NCBI GenBank assembly: GCA_012274445.1 | Contig: JAAROD010000095.1 | Span: 868,001-932,000, forward strand | Reading direction: 5' to 3' | Length of the DNA: 64,000 bases | Origin: Sclerotiophoma versabilis | Lineage: Eukaryota > Ascomycota > Dothideomycetes > Pleosporales > Didymellaceae | Shown: positions 12,581 through 25,300 of the stretch, piece by piece | Layout: each line of letters begins with the position of its first letter | Position numbering within the stretch: the stretch's first letter is position 1 | Translations under genes and position numbers: made by a program | Notes under the pieces: model-generated | What the model was told of the DNA's origin: nothing | The model's database searches: none | The model's input: only the letters and a program-made list of their open reading frames with translations

Positions 12581-13538
12581 ATGTTCCGCGCGCGCCATTT
12601 CCTTCACCGCACACCGTTCAATGTATCTACCCAGGCTAGCCGGCATTCTCGCACCCGTCTCGCGCCCCTCGAACTCCCTTTGCAATCGAAGTTCCGCTGG
12701 TCTTACCTTTGGTATGGCACGATCCTCGCCTTAGGGATATCTACGGGTCTCGGCGCCCGACACTTTGCAGCACCGCTTGGCCTAACTGAGCCTGGATCTC
12801 AGGATGATGTGCGCATTCTGGAGTCATTGAGCGCCGATATCGACAAGCTGAACGTCGTAAAGGAGCTGAGGAAGCAGAGCTACAGTGTACACTCGGATGT
12901 ACCTTTGTCGAGTGGGGCAGGCGTGGAAGCACCAAAGGCATGGCTGGAGATAGACTTGGGCAAGAGCGAGGTGGAGAAGGGCGGGCTTCTAGGTGCCATG
13001 AGCGGGACAAGAGGGCTTGGAGTACAGAGGACATTCTGGAATGCTGAAACAAGAGAGATGGTCGCTGTGGTGTGGATAGGTGGAGGACTATCAGGGTGGC
13101 CTGGTGTTGCGCATGGAGGTGCTATTGCGACTATTTTTGAGGAAGCCATGGCGAGGATGGTCAGGGGGCCAAATGGAACTATTGGTAGGCGGACAGGCCT
13201 GCAGACGTCTGCTATTGACAGTGCTAATTCGAATGACAGAGCAAGTCCACCGCCCGACCTCGCTGAAAGTGACCTACGCGAAACCCACGTACAGTTTAGA
13301 CTTCTACGTCCTGCGCGCGTCGTTTGCGAAACCAGATCTACCCCAGACTGAGCCCGTACCTGTACCTGAGGCCGAGCCTACAAAGACATGGCTCTCCTGG
13401 CTTTCACCGCAGAAAGACATGACAAAGAGATCCGAACCTGGGCAGTTGATTGAGATCATTGGGACGCTGGAGAGTGTCAAGGGTGATCTATGCGTTAGGG
13501 CTAAAGGCACCTTTGCTGCTCCCGCACTGGTAGGGTGA
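12581..13538 (+). CDS. Thioesterase-superfamily (4HBT hot-dog) protein, probably mitochondrial
   Basis: Two exons, 12581-13184 and 13240-13538, give 300 aa. The intron is 55 nt (GTAGGC…GACAG, CTAAT inside), and splicing joins TIE to QVHRPTSLKVTYAKP. The start was set at ATG 12581 because the frame upstream begins at GTG. The N-terminus MFRARHFLHRTPFNVSTQAS is Arg/Ser-rich without acids, like a mitochondrial presequence, and is followed by one hydrophobic segment (about residues 47-65). The hot-dog core includes W-PGVAHGGAIATIFEEA with H178-G-G, the usual active-site helix of 4HBT proteins. This family hydrolyses acyl-CoA-type thioesters. Fungal members of this shape are often annotated only as thioesterase superfamily. 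Substrate unknown. Confidence 0.85.
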
Positions 13539-15101
13539 AAGAAGAGATATTGATATGATATGCACAAAGCGGTTGCAGAAATCAAAATCGTGGTGGACAC
13601 CACATCGGTTGCAGACAGACCTGGGCGAATGCTGGGTTCTATGCGGCCCTCTTTACCCGGTACACAAAGAAAAGTCTCTGTTAACCCAAGGTCCGTTATC
13701 GTCTTACTCATATCGAGTGAACGCCAGCCAACCATGCGAGGATCTCTGCTGTAATCCCCGAGGTCTGGACGTCCAGAAGCCATTGTTGGCACTGAGATTA
13801 GTGCAGTCTTAGAACACACGTAAACCAGGACCAAGGAAGAGCACTTTGGTCCGTGTCTTCACAGCGACGTTTGCGCAAAACAATGAATGTGTACCCATCA
13901 TGTTGTGAAGTCTTGACTATGTTTGCGCTAAGCGTTGGGCAAGTAGAAGGCCCGCAGCGGCAGGCGTTCTACGATCCAGTTTTTGTGAACGGCGCGCTGG
14001 GCGCGCTGCAAGCTCCCACGGCAACCAAAGCAAGCTTGCAGTTGGTGCAGCAAGGCTTGGACTAACATCAGCACTAAATCATGAAACGTTCATTAAAGAC
14101 CACATTCCCGTCGGTAATCCATCAAAGAGCAAAGAAATTTCCGGCAGGTTCTGCATCATGACAAGCGCAGTGAGATTACACGAGAATGTTGCCCTGTTTT
14201 GCACGCCAACCCTGGCCCTGCACCCATGTCTGGTGGCGTCACCGAAAGGGCCTGAACCGAATCTCTGGATCGAGAGCGACCACGTCGAAGCCACAGCTAC
14301 GTCAGCGAGGACGTCCGCTCTGGGACATGCGGGATGCAGCGTCCCAAAAATGGGCACAGATTTTGCTCAGCGGGTCATGCAAAAGTTCGATTGCGGTAAA
14401 AACGCTGGGCAGCACGCGGTAGAGGTGGTGTGGACGCACCGTTGGTTGGTAGGATAACGCTTACGACGCGCAACGGCTGGCTATGATTACATCTTTTGTC
14501 AATCACCGTAGACGATCCCTTCGGCAGACTTGCAAAGAGGTTGGCGTTGTTGAGATAGAGACTGCCTTTCGAGGTGTGCCAGCCACAGCTCATGCAGATC
14601 GATGCCCCATTGGGCGACCTCTTGCCACATATGACGGTGTGCGAGAAAACAAGCATGTGGCGTATGACATCCTAAACGCGCGACAGATCAGGCCCAACCC
14701 TGTTCACTGCACTGTAAAGAGATATCCTCTGCTCATCGCTGCCGTTTTGGGGTTGCTAGTAACGTCAGTTCAAAGAGCAGGTTTCTCCAGGCAAGCATGG
14801 GCGTGTGCTGTTTGCGGTCACACTACAGGCTCGAGATTGTGCAGGTGGGAGATTGGCATGCACGGCGCGTGCGAGGTGAGGTGAGCAAGGGCAAGCGCGT
14901 GTGACGTCAATGAGAAACGGAAGTTTTGGCCTGTTATAAGTCGGGGAGTTGCGTTTGTTTGTACTCTCATTCCACAGCAAAACCCAAACCACTACTACAA
15001 CACCACTCTCCCACACATCAACTTCTTCTCTCACCACATTCGAAGTCAAAAGACATACTCAACAGCCACACCCATCAGACAAACATCACACAACCGCAAA
15101 C
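13539..15101. other. Intergenic, no supported gene
   Basis: Short overlapping frames only. A 60-aa plus frame ending at 14065 has protein-like composition but no recognised motif. A TATA-like TTATAAG at about 14933 lies 165 bases before the next start codon, with a leader rich in C and A. Confidence 0.4.
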
Positions 15102-15366
15102 ATGGGTGCCGTAGTTTCTTGCGTACGTCCACACCAGCCACCTCTGTCCACGTGCGTTCACTAATAGTCCCCAGATCAAGTCCGTCTTCCGCACGATCGG
15201 CAACTGTATCATGGCCATTGTCAACGCCATTGCCGCCGGATTGAAGGCCATCATCAACGCCATCGTCTCGCTGTTTGGCATCATCATCTCCTGCCTGACC
15301 TGCGGACGCGGCGGCGGTGGACGACGCGGCATGAAGACTCGTACCACTCATACGAGTAGAGTCTAA
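15102..15366 (+). CDS. Small hydrophobic protein with predicted N-myristoyl/palmitoyl anchor
   Basis: Two exons, 15102-15122 and 15175-15366, separated by a 52-nt intron (GTACGT…CCCAG), give 70 aa. The product starts MGAVVSC: Gly2 with Ser6 fits N-myristoylation and Cys7 is a likely palmitoylation site. Next comes a repeated amphipathic/hydrophobic stretch (IMAIVNAIAAGLKAIINAIV, then SLFGIIISCLTC). The tail is a glycine/arginine cluster and TRTTHTSRV. Small proteins of this layout occur widely in filamentous ascomycetes without a known function. The predicted place is the inner face of a membrane. The tiny first exon makes it easy to miss in automatic annotation. Confidence 0.8.
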
Positions 15367-16332
15367 CAGCATCCCGTCTTGATTCCGCACTGATACCCCG
15401 TGTCAGCAAGGAAGGCGAGGCGGGAGTTGGGCGTCTGAGGTAGTGGAGCATCAGCGAAGCAACCACACCGACATCACGACTGCAACTAGAACGAGCTGTA
15501 ATGAACGACGAGCATACTGGAGTTTTCTTTTGTACGATACGGAGATGCGCCGTGGATACCCGATGAGGAGTGGATGCATTCTTGATCACGAATGGCGCAT
15601 AGATACCCCAGTTTTTTTCAATAATGCAATTGTAGTACTTGAACACACTGAGTCTCATTGTGGCCTGTTTGATCACCTTTTGAAATATCTTGACTTTTAG
15701 ATGTTACACTTCTGTTTCGTTCGTCCTGTATCCAATTTGGCAACTGACTGGCCGTGGGAGGCTGCAGGTTACTGTCAAAGTTCAAGCATTTTGCAGTGTT
15801 TGAACGAGAACTTTAGCCTTATGGTCTGCCATTTCCTTGTTAACTACGAGAGAATGCAAACCGCTTGCGACAAAGCCTTACAGGAACTCTAGAGCTGTCA
15901 GCAGGTTACAAATTTAGATCTGCAAACCGAACACTGTCTGCCTCCTCACTTGTCACATCCAAGCACCACTAGAAAGGGAACATCAACCTTGCAAAGCGGG
16001 CGCTATCGAAAGTACCAATCCCCAGGACCACTAGCATGTATGAACGCTTTCTGTCTCCAATAATGGTCTTTTTCCTTGGCTCTAGCAGTACTAACCGATG
16101 TAGTTGATATCAATGCTACATATGTTTACCTGTCTCTATGTTCACATGACCCTTCGCATCTTTGCTCCCTGACTAGTCTTAGGCGTATCATATGCTGCGA
16201 AGTAATACATCACAACTATTGTTCTATGCCCAATCAGACCGTACCGATCCTATGAAAGAATAGGCCTGGTCCGATCTTGAAACAGCAGCGAAGAAGATAG
16301 TCACTCTGCATCTCATCTCTCGTCAGCTGCAC
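15367..16332. other. Intergenic, no supported gene
   Basis: This is the space between the small acylated-protein gene (plus) and the end of the FLC-like pseudogene (minus). It becomes AT-richer toward 15600-16250. No coding signal was recognised. Confidence 0.4.
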
Positions 16333-17984
16333 TCAGACATGCTGCTGTTGCAGATCTACATCGCTGTTGGCATCTGCACTGAGTCTGTGAATTATCCTAA
16401 ATGTTAGATGACTACCAATTTCGGGCGTGCGAATAGGGTCGAGTTGCGGGAGTCCCCCGTACCTGAAGACGAAAGCATAGCATGCAGCACCGCTGAGTAT
16501 TAAAAAAAAAGGCAACGAGTACGATAAATGCAGTTCAATGCTGCAGCTTCGGTAAAAATAAACAGAGATAACTACAATATGGCAAAAAAATGCCATTGTG
16601 AAAACCCCGGTGAACAATGTTCGTAGTACGGCGACCGACACGTAACCACAGAAATTCGAGCGGAGATTAGCACAGCAAACGTTTCTGATCAGCTTCAGGC
16701 TACTCAAATCTTGAAGTAGTAATTGAAGAAAAACCAAGGCAAGGGTAACGCTGGCAAGCACGTTAAGGGACCAGACTAGGCCAGTCGTGAAGGCGCTGAT
16801 ATTTGCCATGTTTTGTTTGGCCAGAGTACCCGCAAAGCCGAAGTTGTCGCCAGTTAATGGAAGAACTTGCTTGATGGATCGTCCGTGGAAGCTAAAGGCG
16901 GTGCTCGTATCGCTGAGTGTAATTTTCTTGATAATGTTATCCGGTGCACGAGCGACGATGTCAGCAGTCCTTCGCTTAGCGAGACTCTTGATTGAACAGA
17001 CTCGGAGAGAACCAATTCGCTTGTAGATCTCGTGGACATTGTGAGCGGGTTCTATGTGAGAGACCGTGCTATCAGTGGTTATGTCGACAAATCTGTCGAT
17101 GACCTCCTGCATCCACACTAGATTGATCATGCCACCAGTCCAAGCATAGTTGCTCCGGAAGGCATCCAGAATCGTCCGCTCGTTAACTGAAAGAGCTCCA
17201 CTGCAAGATATATGATACCATACAGCAAAATGAAACATTGTAAAGTAGGAAGGCGTGTAGTGGTTGCATGGATTTGAAGTCGAGTCGTAGTATGCGGCCG
17301 TGGCGAAGGACGATGGTATTGCAAGGCCAGTAAATGCCACAAGAGCGGAGGCCATAGCGTGTTGGCAGTAAATGTATCACGATTCGTGATCTGTGCCGCG
17401 AAGCAGCCAATCTCCAGTGGAGTGGAATTGGAGAAGATCCTTAGGATTGCCTCGCCCTAGTAATCAGGTGTGGTCAACGCGAAGTCGGGTATGCCAGACA
17501 CGTTCATGGGGCTAACGGGTATGAATCCTGCGGCTACTATGACGGACTCAGCTTGAAGTGGACGTGAGCCGTTGCAGTGTGCGATTGATAGTGCAATTAG
17601 GAATCTCTTACACATCAAAATATTGGCACTGCAGAGTTTGAAAGTCATTTCAAAGCGACTCTCCCCGTAAACGTAGACACCGAGAAACACCTCATATTTT
17701 TTTCGTCAACTTTACGTCCCGCCGAGTTGGAATGCAACAGTGATTTTGTCTTTGTAGTAAGCAGCTTTGAAGCGAGTGAGATTGATGAGACTGCTGTCAC
17801 CCAGGCAATCTCCATAGTCTGCAGTGAACAGAGCAGGCTGTCTGTCATCTCTGACAAGCAACCTTTCGCCATCGATTGTGGTTGGAACATGGCGCAAGTT
17901 TGCTGTTGTTGCGATTTGAGGAAGGGAGTTGAGCGTGAGATAGGCTGCGACGACCGCTATTCGGGCTGCTGTCTTGAAGCTCAT
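16333..17984 (-). pseudogene. FLC/TRP-like membrane protein, truncated and disrupted
   Basis: The family is the fungal TRP-like/flavin-carrier group: signal peptide, ML-like lumenal domain, then many membrane helices. Reading leftward from ATG 17984: signal peptide MSFKTAARIAVVAAYLTLNS, then DCLGDSSLINLTRFKAAYYK (ML-like start). Two stops follow (TAA 17714-17712, TGA 17708-17706), then VYVYGESRFEMTF, a possible in-frame 60-nt intron, and IPVSPMNVSGIPDFAL. Another stop (TAG 17459-17457) precedes GEAILRIFSNST. After a frameshift near 17360 a long open part (to 16333) holds FATAAYYDS, VWYHISCSGALSVN, NYAWTGGMI, FGFAGTLAKQ and three to four membrane helices. It then ends with an unrelated tail, lacking the later helices of the family. 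Stops, frameshift and truncation together argue for a dead copy. Confidence 0.7.
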
Positions 17985-20614
17985 GACGTCAAATAGGATG
18001 TCCCTGGAGGATGTTGCGCGATTGTATTCAACATGACGCTATGAAAAGGGGCCCCAAAGCAATCGGAGAGAAACCTGATGAACTGTGAGTCATGGGCTTG
18101 TTCAACGGAAAGCACATTTCAGAATGCTTTGAAGCAAGATCGAATGTGTCGCGAAAGAAACTCATGATGATGTAGCGCCACCCAGCGCAACGCACACTCA
18201 ACGGCTCTCGGTACTATTCCTACACGAACACCAGAATATCAACTTCAGTATTCGAACGTCTTGACGTTTCGCGACTTCCAGGAGGTACCTCTTTCCAGAA
18301 GTGCTAGTCACGGTTGAAAACGAGCGCGATCTCGTGCGACTGATCTTCAGAGCAATGTTTCACTTCATAAACATACATACGATGGTTGTGCTTACTACGA
18401 TCTGGTCCGGATTTTGTCGCTGCGTGGCAATCCTTGTGCCAGATGGTAGCACATGGCTCCTTTTAGACTCAGGTAGGTTGGATTTGAGGGCCATTGATCT
18501 TGCATGAAAGCCTTCCTCCTGTGCGCAAGTTGGTAGGTAATTGTACCCTATCAAACTCGAGCTCGGCCATGCTGAAGCACAAAGGTGACAGCAGCGTCCC
18601 GGGCCCCATGTCCAGTGATGTGTGTTTTCCCAGTGACGATGGCACTGAACTACATGGTGGTCCAGAATACGCCACTATCTTGTATTACGGAACAGAAGAC
18701 TCGGGAACGTAGAATTTTGAACCTTGAACGTACATCGAGGAACCGCGCGTCAACATCTTGGGTGCTCGCGCATGGTGACTCCACGGAGGTCTGGTGACAA
18801 GTGCTGTCGACAAACCGGTCTTGATTAAACCCGATAGTACGGCGACTAATGCCGCATCTTCCAAGCGGACTGCTGCATTATAGGTAGTTATCCATTGAGA
18901 CTACTGCACTACCTTCTCGTCACGGTTCTCCTTCGCGTCGAATCGGCAGATGGGTTCAGCGACAAGGCCGATGTTTCCTCATTTGTCCTTATAGTGTGGA
19001 TACTGGGAACGGGTCCCCGCTGTCGAACCTCCAAATTACTGTGCTTGCAGAACCGAACAACGAACAGCCAAGTTCGCTTACATTCGAAAGTTCAGTCTTG
19101 GAAGTGGTGGTCTGCAGATTTCATGCAAGATAAGCAAGCCTTCACATGCTATTGACATGCCCAGGCTTGAACATCCCGCAAGTGTACTTCCGCCAGCTCG
19201 CCTCGTAGCGCCACTTTCTCAACGACATCGTTCAAATTTCGATCTGCGTGTTCTAGACAGGTGCAAGTCGTCGCAACCTCAAGCTAGGTTTCATACGCAA
19301 TGTGGGTCGACATTCTCCTTATCGATACTGGCCTGTCACCTCGAAGCTTGTTGGCTGTCTATCAGGCACCAAGACGCACGATCATCGACGCCGAAGCGGG
19401 CTGACATTAGATTCCCGGTGGATGTTGGCCGTGCTCGACCGAACGTCTGTATGGCGTGGCAGCTGCGCGGAGTGGTGGTTTTGCGCCCGTGACACAGACA
19501 AGTATTGGGAAATGAGTGCGTCTGATACCTGACTTGCAGGTGCTGAGTATTGACGAGGGGTCGGCGTCCTTCGCGTGTCATGATGCACCTCTCAGGAGAG
19601 ATGTACGTGTATATGTCAAGTCCCGGGTAAAAACTACAGGCCCAAACGGCTAATCCATCTCTGAACCGTTCGCCATCGGCAGGATTCTAGAGCCGCGAAT
19701 ATGAACGCTGTTAGCATCATGATTTTCTCTGCTGCTGCTGCCGGCAGCGGGGACACCATGTGAAGATCTGTTCTCGCCTGAGGTTCGTGTTCGGCATCCA
19801 GCAAAACGTCCAGATGTTTAATATCCACAATTCAGAAGGACTGCGGGTTTAACAAAGTTTTCAACAAATAAGAGGGATGTTTGGACGCCCGCAATCCTCT
19901 TATGGCTGCAATTTCAGGCAGGGGCATGCAGCAGTGTTTGAAGACCAGCCACTCGCTTCTCGCGTGCGACGGGCGTACCACTAGGCGCCCTTAGTCAGGA
20001 ACCAACACTCGTGGCCGTTTTGTTCCTATCGATACCTCACTCTTCCGCTATTCGCGAGAACTATGCACTTATGCGCTGGGCGCTGCGTTTTCGAGCCAAA
20101 CATGAGCAGGCGGTAACAGGCCACTGTAAAGTTTCGCGGTTGACTACGCAAATGTAATCCGAATCCCAACGAGTCATCGGATTTCAGCGCCCAGCCCCTG
20201 ACAAGATTTGAACTCCGTTTCCAACAGCGCGCGGCTCGCCAGAGCTATGATCCGCGTCGGCAGAGATGCACCTAAGCGGACCTAGGAAACTTTGTGTACT
20301 CAGCTAAACCCAAAGCTAGCTGGCCCTTCCTCAAGGCGGCCCCCACCACGCCTCAGGCTGCCTGCGGTGCGCTAACACAGAACGCTCACGTATATCTACA
20401 CAATGCGCCCTTTCAGGTAGGTGCTCTTTGTTGCTGTCCTGCACATCGTTCGGCCTCCGGTACAGGAATACCATCCATTCTTTCATTCTTTCACCCACAC
20501 TCCTTGATCTAGAGTCCGAGACTCGATAGCCCTCTTTACCAAACCCAAAAGACACTCCTTTACCGGTCCATTCCTACGATCTGAGATCTCGATACCCCTT
20601 TCAGTAACAACATC
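17985..20614. other. Intergenic, possibly with decayed coding remnants
   Basis: No intact gene. Between about 18970 and 19700 several frames look protein-like in short patches interrupted by stops, but no family could be named. The last 150 bases are C/T-rich leader sequence of the DUF1996 gene. Confidence 0.35.
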
Positions 20615-22312
20615 ATGCTCGTTAACACCTTCGTTGTTACGGCGGCTATGGCCGCCACCGCTTCTGCATTCGATTGCAGTGGACACTACTTCAGCTTCTT
20701 CAACCGTGCTGGACCCATGTCCTACCAGCGTCTTGACCCTGCTCTTTCCCCCGGAACACAGAGCCCTCATCTTCATTCATTCGATGGCGGCAATGCGCTC
20801 AGTGCCTCTTCCAACTTCGATGGTCAAATGGGATCGACCTGCACAACTGCCCGCATCAAGCCTGACAAGTCCTTGTACTGGCGCCCAACCCTTTTCTGGA
20901 ACGGCAACAACACTAGCTTCTACCGTGTTCCCGAGCAGGCTGCCAAGATCTACTACAAGTCTGGCGACGGCTCTGCGTGGGCCAACGTCACCGAGTTCCC
21001 CGAGGACTTTAACATGATCGCTGGTGATCCAATGAAGCGCTCTGACGGTGACAATCCTGGCGGCGTTCGCTGGGCCTGCCACCAGCCTGATGGTCGTGAT
21101 GACAAGATCTTCACCAACGGTTTTCCTACTGGGTTCCAGTCCTGCAGCTACGGATTTGCTACCGAGGTTACGTTCCCTTCGTGCTGGAACGGCCAGAAGC
21201 TGAACCCCAGCAACCCCACGGCTCACATGGCTTACCCTAGCAACGGCGGCATTGGCATCGAGAACTGTCCTACCACTCACCGTGCTGCTCGCTTCCCCAC
21301 CATCTTTATCGAGTTTTGGTATGATATCTCTTCGTTTAACGGCCAGTACAGCTCCAGCGCTTCTCCCTGGGTCCTGTCCAATGGTGACCCCACCGGTTAC
21401 GGCATGCACGCTGACTTCCTCAACGGTTGGGAGAAGGGTGTCCTTGCTAAGGCTACTGGCGAGACTGGAGGTTGCAACTGTGGTTGTGGCTGTGGCAACG
21501 ACGAGATGAAGCAGTGCTTCGGTGCTGACAACGTCAATGACGATAGCGACTCCAGCTTCAAGCAGTGCTCTGCTGACACTAGCGACACCATCACCAAGCT
21601 CGATAAGCTCCCCGGTTGCAACCCTATCCAGTCCGGCCCCGCTCGCGCCACTGTTGCCTCTGGTGCTGGCTGCGATGCTACTCAGGCTCCCGCCGCAAGT
21701 GCCACCAGCGCTGTTGCCTCTAAGGCTTCCCCTGCTGCTTCGTACGCAGCATCTGCTATCTCTTCTGCCTACTCCGAGGCTTTCTCCACCACCATCCCTG
21801 CTGGCGCATCGGTCACTGCCTCCTCCAGTCGTACCCGTCGCGTCCGCAGCAGCAGCGCCGCCGTCAGCATCAGCCTAGCCAACAAGGGCTACGCTGGCGA
21901 CGACTATGCATACCCAACATTTGCTGCCGCCGACTCCTACTCGGCCCCTTACCCCTACCCCAGCGGCAACTCCACCATGGCTCCCACCGCCACCGGCCGA
22001 TACTCCTACCAAAATGGAGCGAGCAGCAAGCCTCACGGCCACAATCACAGCAAGTTCCACTCTTCGAAAACCTCTGCTGTGCCTGCCGGTAACACTGGCT
22101 ATCCCGCCACTCCCTCCAATGTCTCTGATGATGACAACTCTGCTGAGAAGGCGGACTGCAAGTCGCAGGCCCCTGTCACCGTAACCTATACGCCCACTGT
22201 CACCGTCACTGCACAGTCTGCTGGTGTCAACAGCACCACGGCTCTGACGCTGACCAGCACTATCACTGTGCAGCAGACAGTGAGGGCTACTGCCAGCGGG
22301 TATACGTACTAG
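20615..22312 (+). CDS. Secreted DUF1996 protein with Ser/Thr-rich C-terminal region
   Basis: A single exon of 565 codons starts at ATG 20615 after a C/A-rich leader (CAACATC-ATG). The signal peptide is about residues 1-18 (MLVNTFVVTAAMAATASA). The DUF1996 domain (about 19-330) shows its marks: DPALSPGTQSPHLHSFDGGN, RWACHQPDG, SCWNGQKLNPSNPTAHMAYP, and a C-terminal NGWEKGVL. A CxCxCxC cluster (C287, C289, C291, C293) follows. From about 345 the protein is rich in Ala, Ser, Thr, Pro and Tyr, like an O-glycosylated stalk, ending in Thr/Val repeats without an obvious GPI signal. DUF1996 has no established activity. Extracellular or wall location is inferred. Confidence 0.9.
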   Translation: MLVNTFVVTAAMAATASAFDCSGHYFSFFNRAGPMSYQRLDPALSPGTQSPHLHSFDGGNALSASSNFDGQMGSTCTTARIKPDKSLYWRPTLFWNGNNTSFYRVPEQAAKIYYKSGDGSAWANVTEFPEDFNMIAGDPMKRSDGDNPGGVRWACHQPDGRDDKIFTNGFPTGFQSCSYGFATEVTFPSCWNGQKLNPSNPTAHMAYPSNGGIGIENCPTTHRAARFPTIFIEFWYDISSFNGQYSSSASPWVLSNGDPTGYGMHADFLNGWEKGVLAKATGETGGCNCGCGCGNDEMKQCFGADNVNDDSDSSFKQCSADTSDTITKLDKLPGCNPIQSGPARATVASGAGCDATQAPAASATSAVASKASPAASYAASAISSAYSEAFSTTIPAGASVTASSSRTRRVRSSSAAVSISLANKGYAGDDYAYPTFAAADSYSAPYPYPSGNSTMAPTATGRYSYQNGASSKPHGHNHSKFHSSKTSAVPAGNTGYPATPSNVSDDDNSAEKADCKSQAPVTVTYTPTVTVTAQSAGVNSTTALTLTSTITVQQTVRATASGYTY

Positions 22313-25300
22313 TTACTTTCTCTCATGAGATGCTAGTATGACGGTGAAATATTAGATCATGACCTTAGACTTGATAGTGTGTGTCGGCCATTCAATACAT
22401 TCGGTTGGAAACATGGAGGAGAAAGATTTGGAATTGTAGTTCCTGTATATACTTGAATATTTTTTTCCAAAATAAGGCTCAAGACTTGTGTCATCTGCAA
22501 CATCTCCAAAATCTTTTGCTTGGTCTTCATGTAGTTGAGAAAAAGTGATGCTCATGGTTTTCTCCAGACCTGGTGTCGCACATGGCTGGCTGGCTCAGAC
22601 GCAGCCGCCCCGGCCACCACGGCAACAGCGTCGTACACATCGCATCGGACCGTGTCCGCCGCCATAATCAAAACGGTGTTTCGAGAATGCAGTGCGATGC
22701 TTCCAAAACTTTTGGTGAAATCTTCACAAATGTCGAGGACCTAAGAATGAGTCTCGAATAGAGACGATCGTCCATCACAGATCGAACGAGGACGAGAAAT
22801 TGGCGCCTGTAAATCCGACTCGGTTGGTTTATCTACGAATCTGCTTAGATTCTGGCGATACTGTCAATTCAGACTAACACCCCCGGACTAGCTCAAGACA
22901 TGTAAAGCACCCCTACGTCGCCACCTCTTACGCCTGGAAGCAACCACAATCTGTTATCGGTAAACGCAAAGATACGATCCCTCATTATCGGATGTTGACA
23001 AGTACAACCGAGGCCGAGCACAAAGGTGTCTATTACTTGTCCTGTGCTGGAATGCTTTACCATGATGACTTTGAAGACGCTACTGCTGCTAAAACGACCA
23101 AAAACGCATTGATTAAGATGAATGTTAATAGCACATCAGTATCATGCATAGAATCTACGCCGAAAATCGGTCTATAGTAGCCATGCTTTCCCAGACCATC
23201 GATGGTACAGAGCCCTAGGACTCGCTTAGCGTCTGCGTCAAGTAATGGCAGCCAAGCCTATACCATCCCGCTCGGACAGGGTACCGAGTCACGCGAGCAC
23301 TCGATCGTCTGGTCACAGACCCGAATTAGACCTGGGCTTGGACCTTTCAAGAGCGTTGCTTTGTTTCAAAGCTGTTCTAAGTCCTCCCTGGACCTCAGGA
23401 TATCTTGAAACCGAACCCCAGCAATGTCCCTTCAATAAGTCACCTAATACAGGCTTGATCCGCAGCAGCATATTGGGCTTACCATCAAAACCAATACAAC
23501 TGATCGTGCGCATGTGTCATCGAGGCTACACTGTGTGAGCTTCGAGAGAATATTGGCAAGATATATCTCGACCGTCGGGCGGATCTGGCGTCGAATCATT
23601 GACTATTAGAAGGTTGCGTGTTTACATATATTGAATTTATAGCCGAGGGAGGAAAGAAGCTCGAAGAATTAAATTAGTGCTTATTTGCAAAAATCTCAGA
23701 ATGTATGCATCCGAAACGACAGCGAGGAGATGTAGTAAAACGGAGAGGACTCGACACATGGACGTGATTGATACACAACTGCCTCCATGTTGATGTGCTG
23801 CGCCTCGGAGGCATGAGCCGACGAAGGATCACATTGGAAGAATTGAAGTTGTTCGACTACATGATCAATATATTCCTTCTTCGGTGGCATATTTCCGGTT
23901 CGCAAGTCCGCGGACTGAATCCATGTCGGAGACAACACACGAAGGAGTACACTTCCCTGCCATGCAGCGTACACGAAATCATGCACAACGACAACAGCGG
24001 CGAAGCCGTGATTGGTAACATGATCCACTCGGAATCTCCACAGTGAACTAATCAGATCATGTGGGCAGGTCTATTGAGGAACGGGCGAACGCTTGTTGCT
24101 TTTGACGGAGGCGTCAACGCCTGCCTAGCTTAGAGGCGGTAATGTGTTTCGAAGGAGCGACTTGAAATAGGAGGGATTGCAAAAGATGGAAAAAGCGCGA
24201 AGATCGTGTGAGATTTGCATAGCCAATATGCTCCGCAAATAGCTGCATTGTAGTTTTGCTATCATGCTCACGTGGAGCATGTAATACAAGGTGTCACCTA
24301 CGTAGAAGAGCCCCGTGCGCTTGAGCCATCACTGGGAGAGCGTCATACTGTTCGTGGATGCGTTTGTGGAGTGCTCCGAGACCCCACAACCTGGTCAGGA
24401 TCAGAACATTGCAGAATCGGGGCCGCATGGAATGCAGCCAGCTGAACCGTAGAATCGGGTGTGCAACCGTGCTGCGGAACCTCAGCTCTCAGTAGCGCAG
24501 GACCGGCGGCCCCGATACGCCCTTTTGTACAGACATGGCTTCAGAGCGCTCGATAGTTGGACAAATATCCCAAAAGTAAAATCGCTGAAGTTCAAGGCTG
24601 ACACTTTGCCGTTTGCGGTGACCTGTACAGATGCTGTGTTGATGATGCAGCCACAAGCAACTCCATGTACGCCTCCCCTATGCAGTGGAACGGGATCTTG
24701 CTTATGGCCACTATGAAACCGGATTTGTATGTCAGTAGGTGTCGTATCCGGATCGCGGGTGCTAAATCTGTGAGGCAATTGCGGGTGGCTGTGATGAACG
24801 GTAGTTCGAGGCTCACGGGCCTAGCGTTCCCTTATTTTTGTGCTCCACGAGGCACAGCAACCTAAGAAGATTGGCACCAATCAAGGAACGGTAACAATAA
24901 GGAATGTTGATATTGTGCGCCGCGGAAGATCCATCGATTGCAATTAGAATAACAAGACCGAGATGTTGCCGCCAACTGCGCCGTATACGCTATTAGACGC
25001 GAATTATGCAGGATGTTGCACCAAACGAGGCAAGGAATGTAATTTGTTTCGCGCTGCAGACTCGACCGTCTGAAGTTCGCAAAAGAAAGTAAGACATCAT
25101 TATAAAGCAAAGACGTTGTTGCGCATCGGCCTTTGCTGGAGGCTTTTCGTGTTACGGGTGTGGCCCAAGGATGGCCCTTGGCTTGCCGCACGTTAAAGGA
25201 TCGGGCCGGGGGGTGCAATGTGTGTTTGTCCAAATCCCGGTGAGGCGGCTGATCTACTTGGTCATACCCGGATGCACAAGATGAATTCCCCGTCCTTGGG

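Noticed and set aside
13304..13834. Minus-strand frame of 176 codons over the thioesterase 3' end
   Set aside because: Antisense shadow of the well-supported second exon of the thioesterase.
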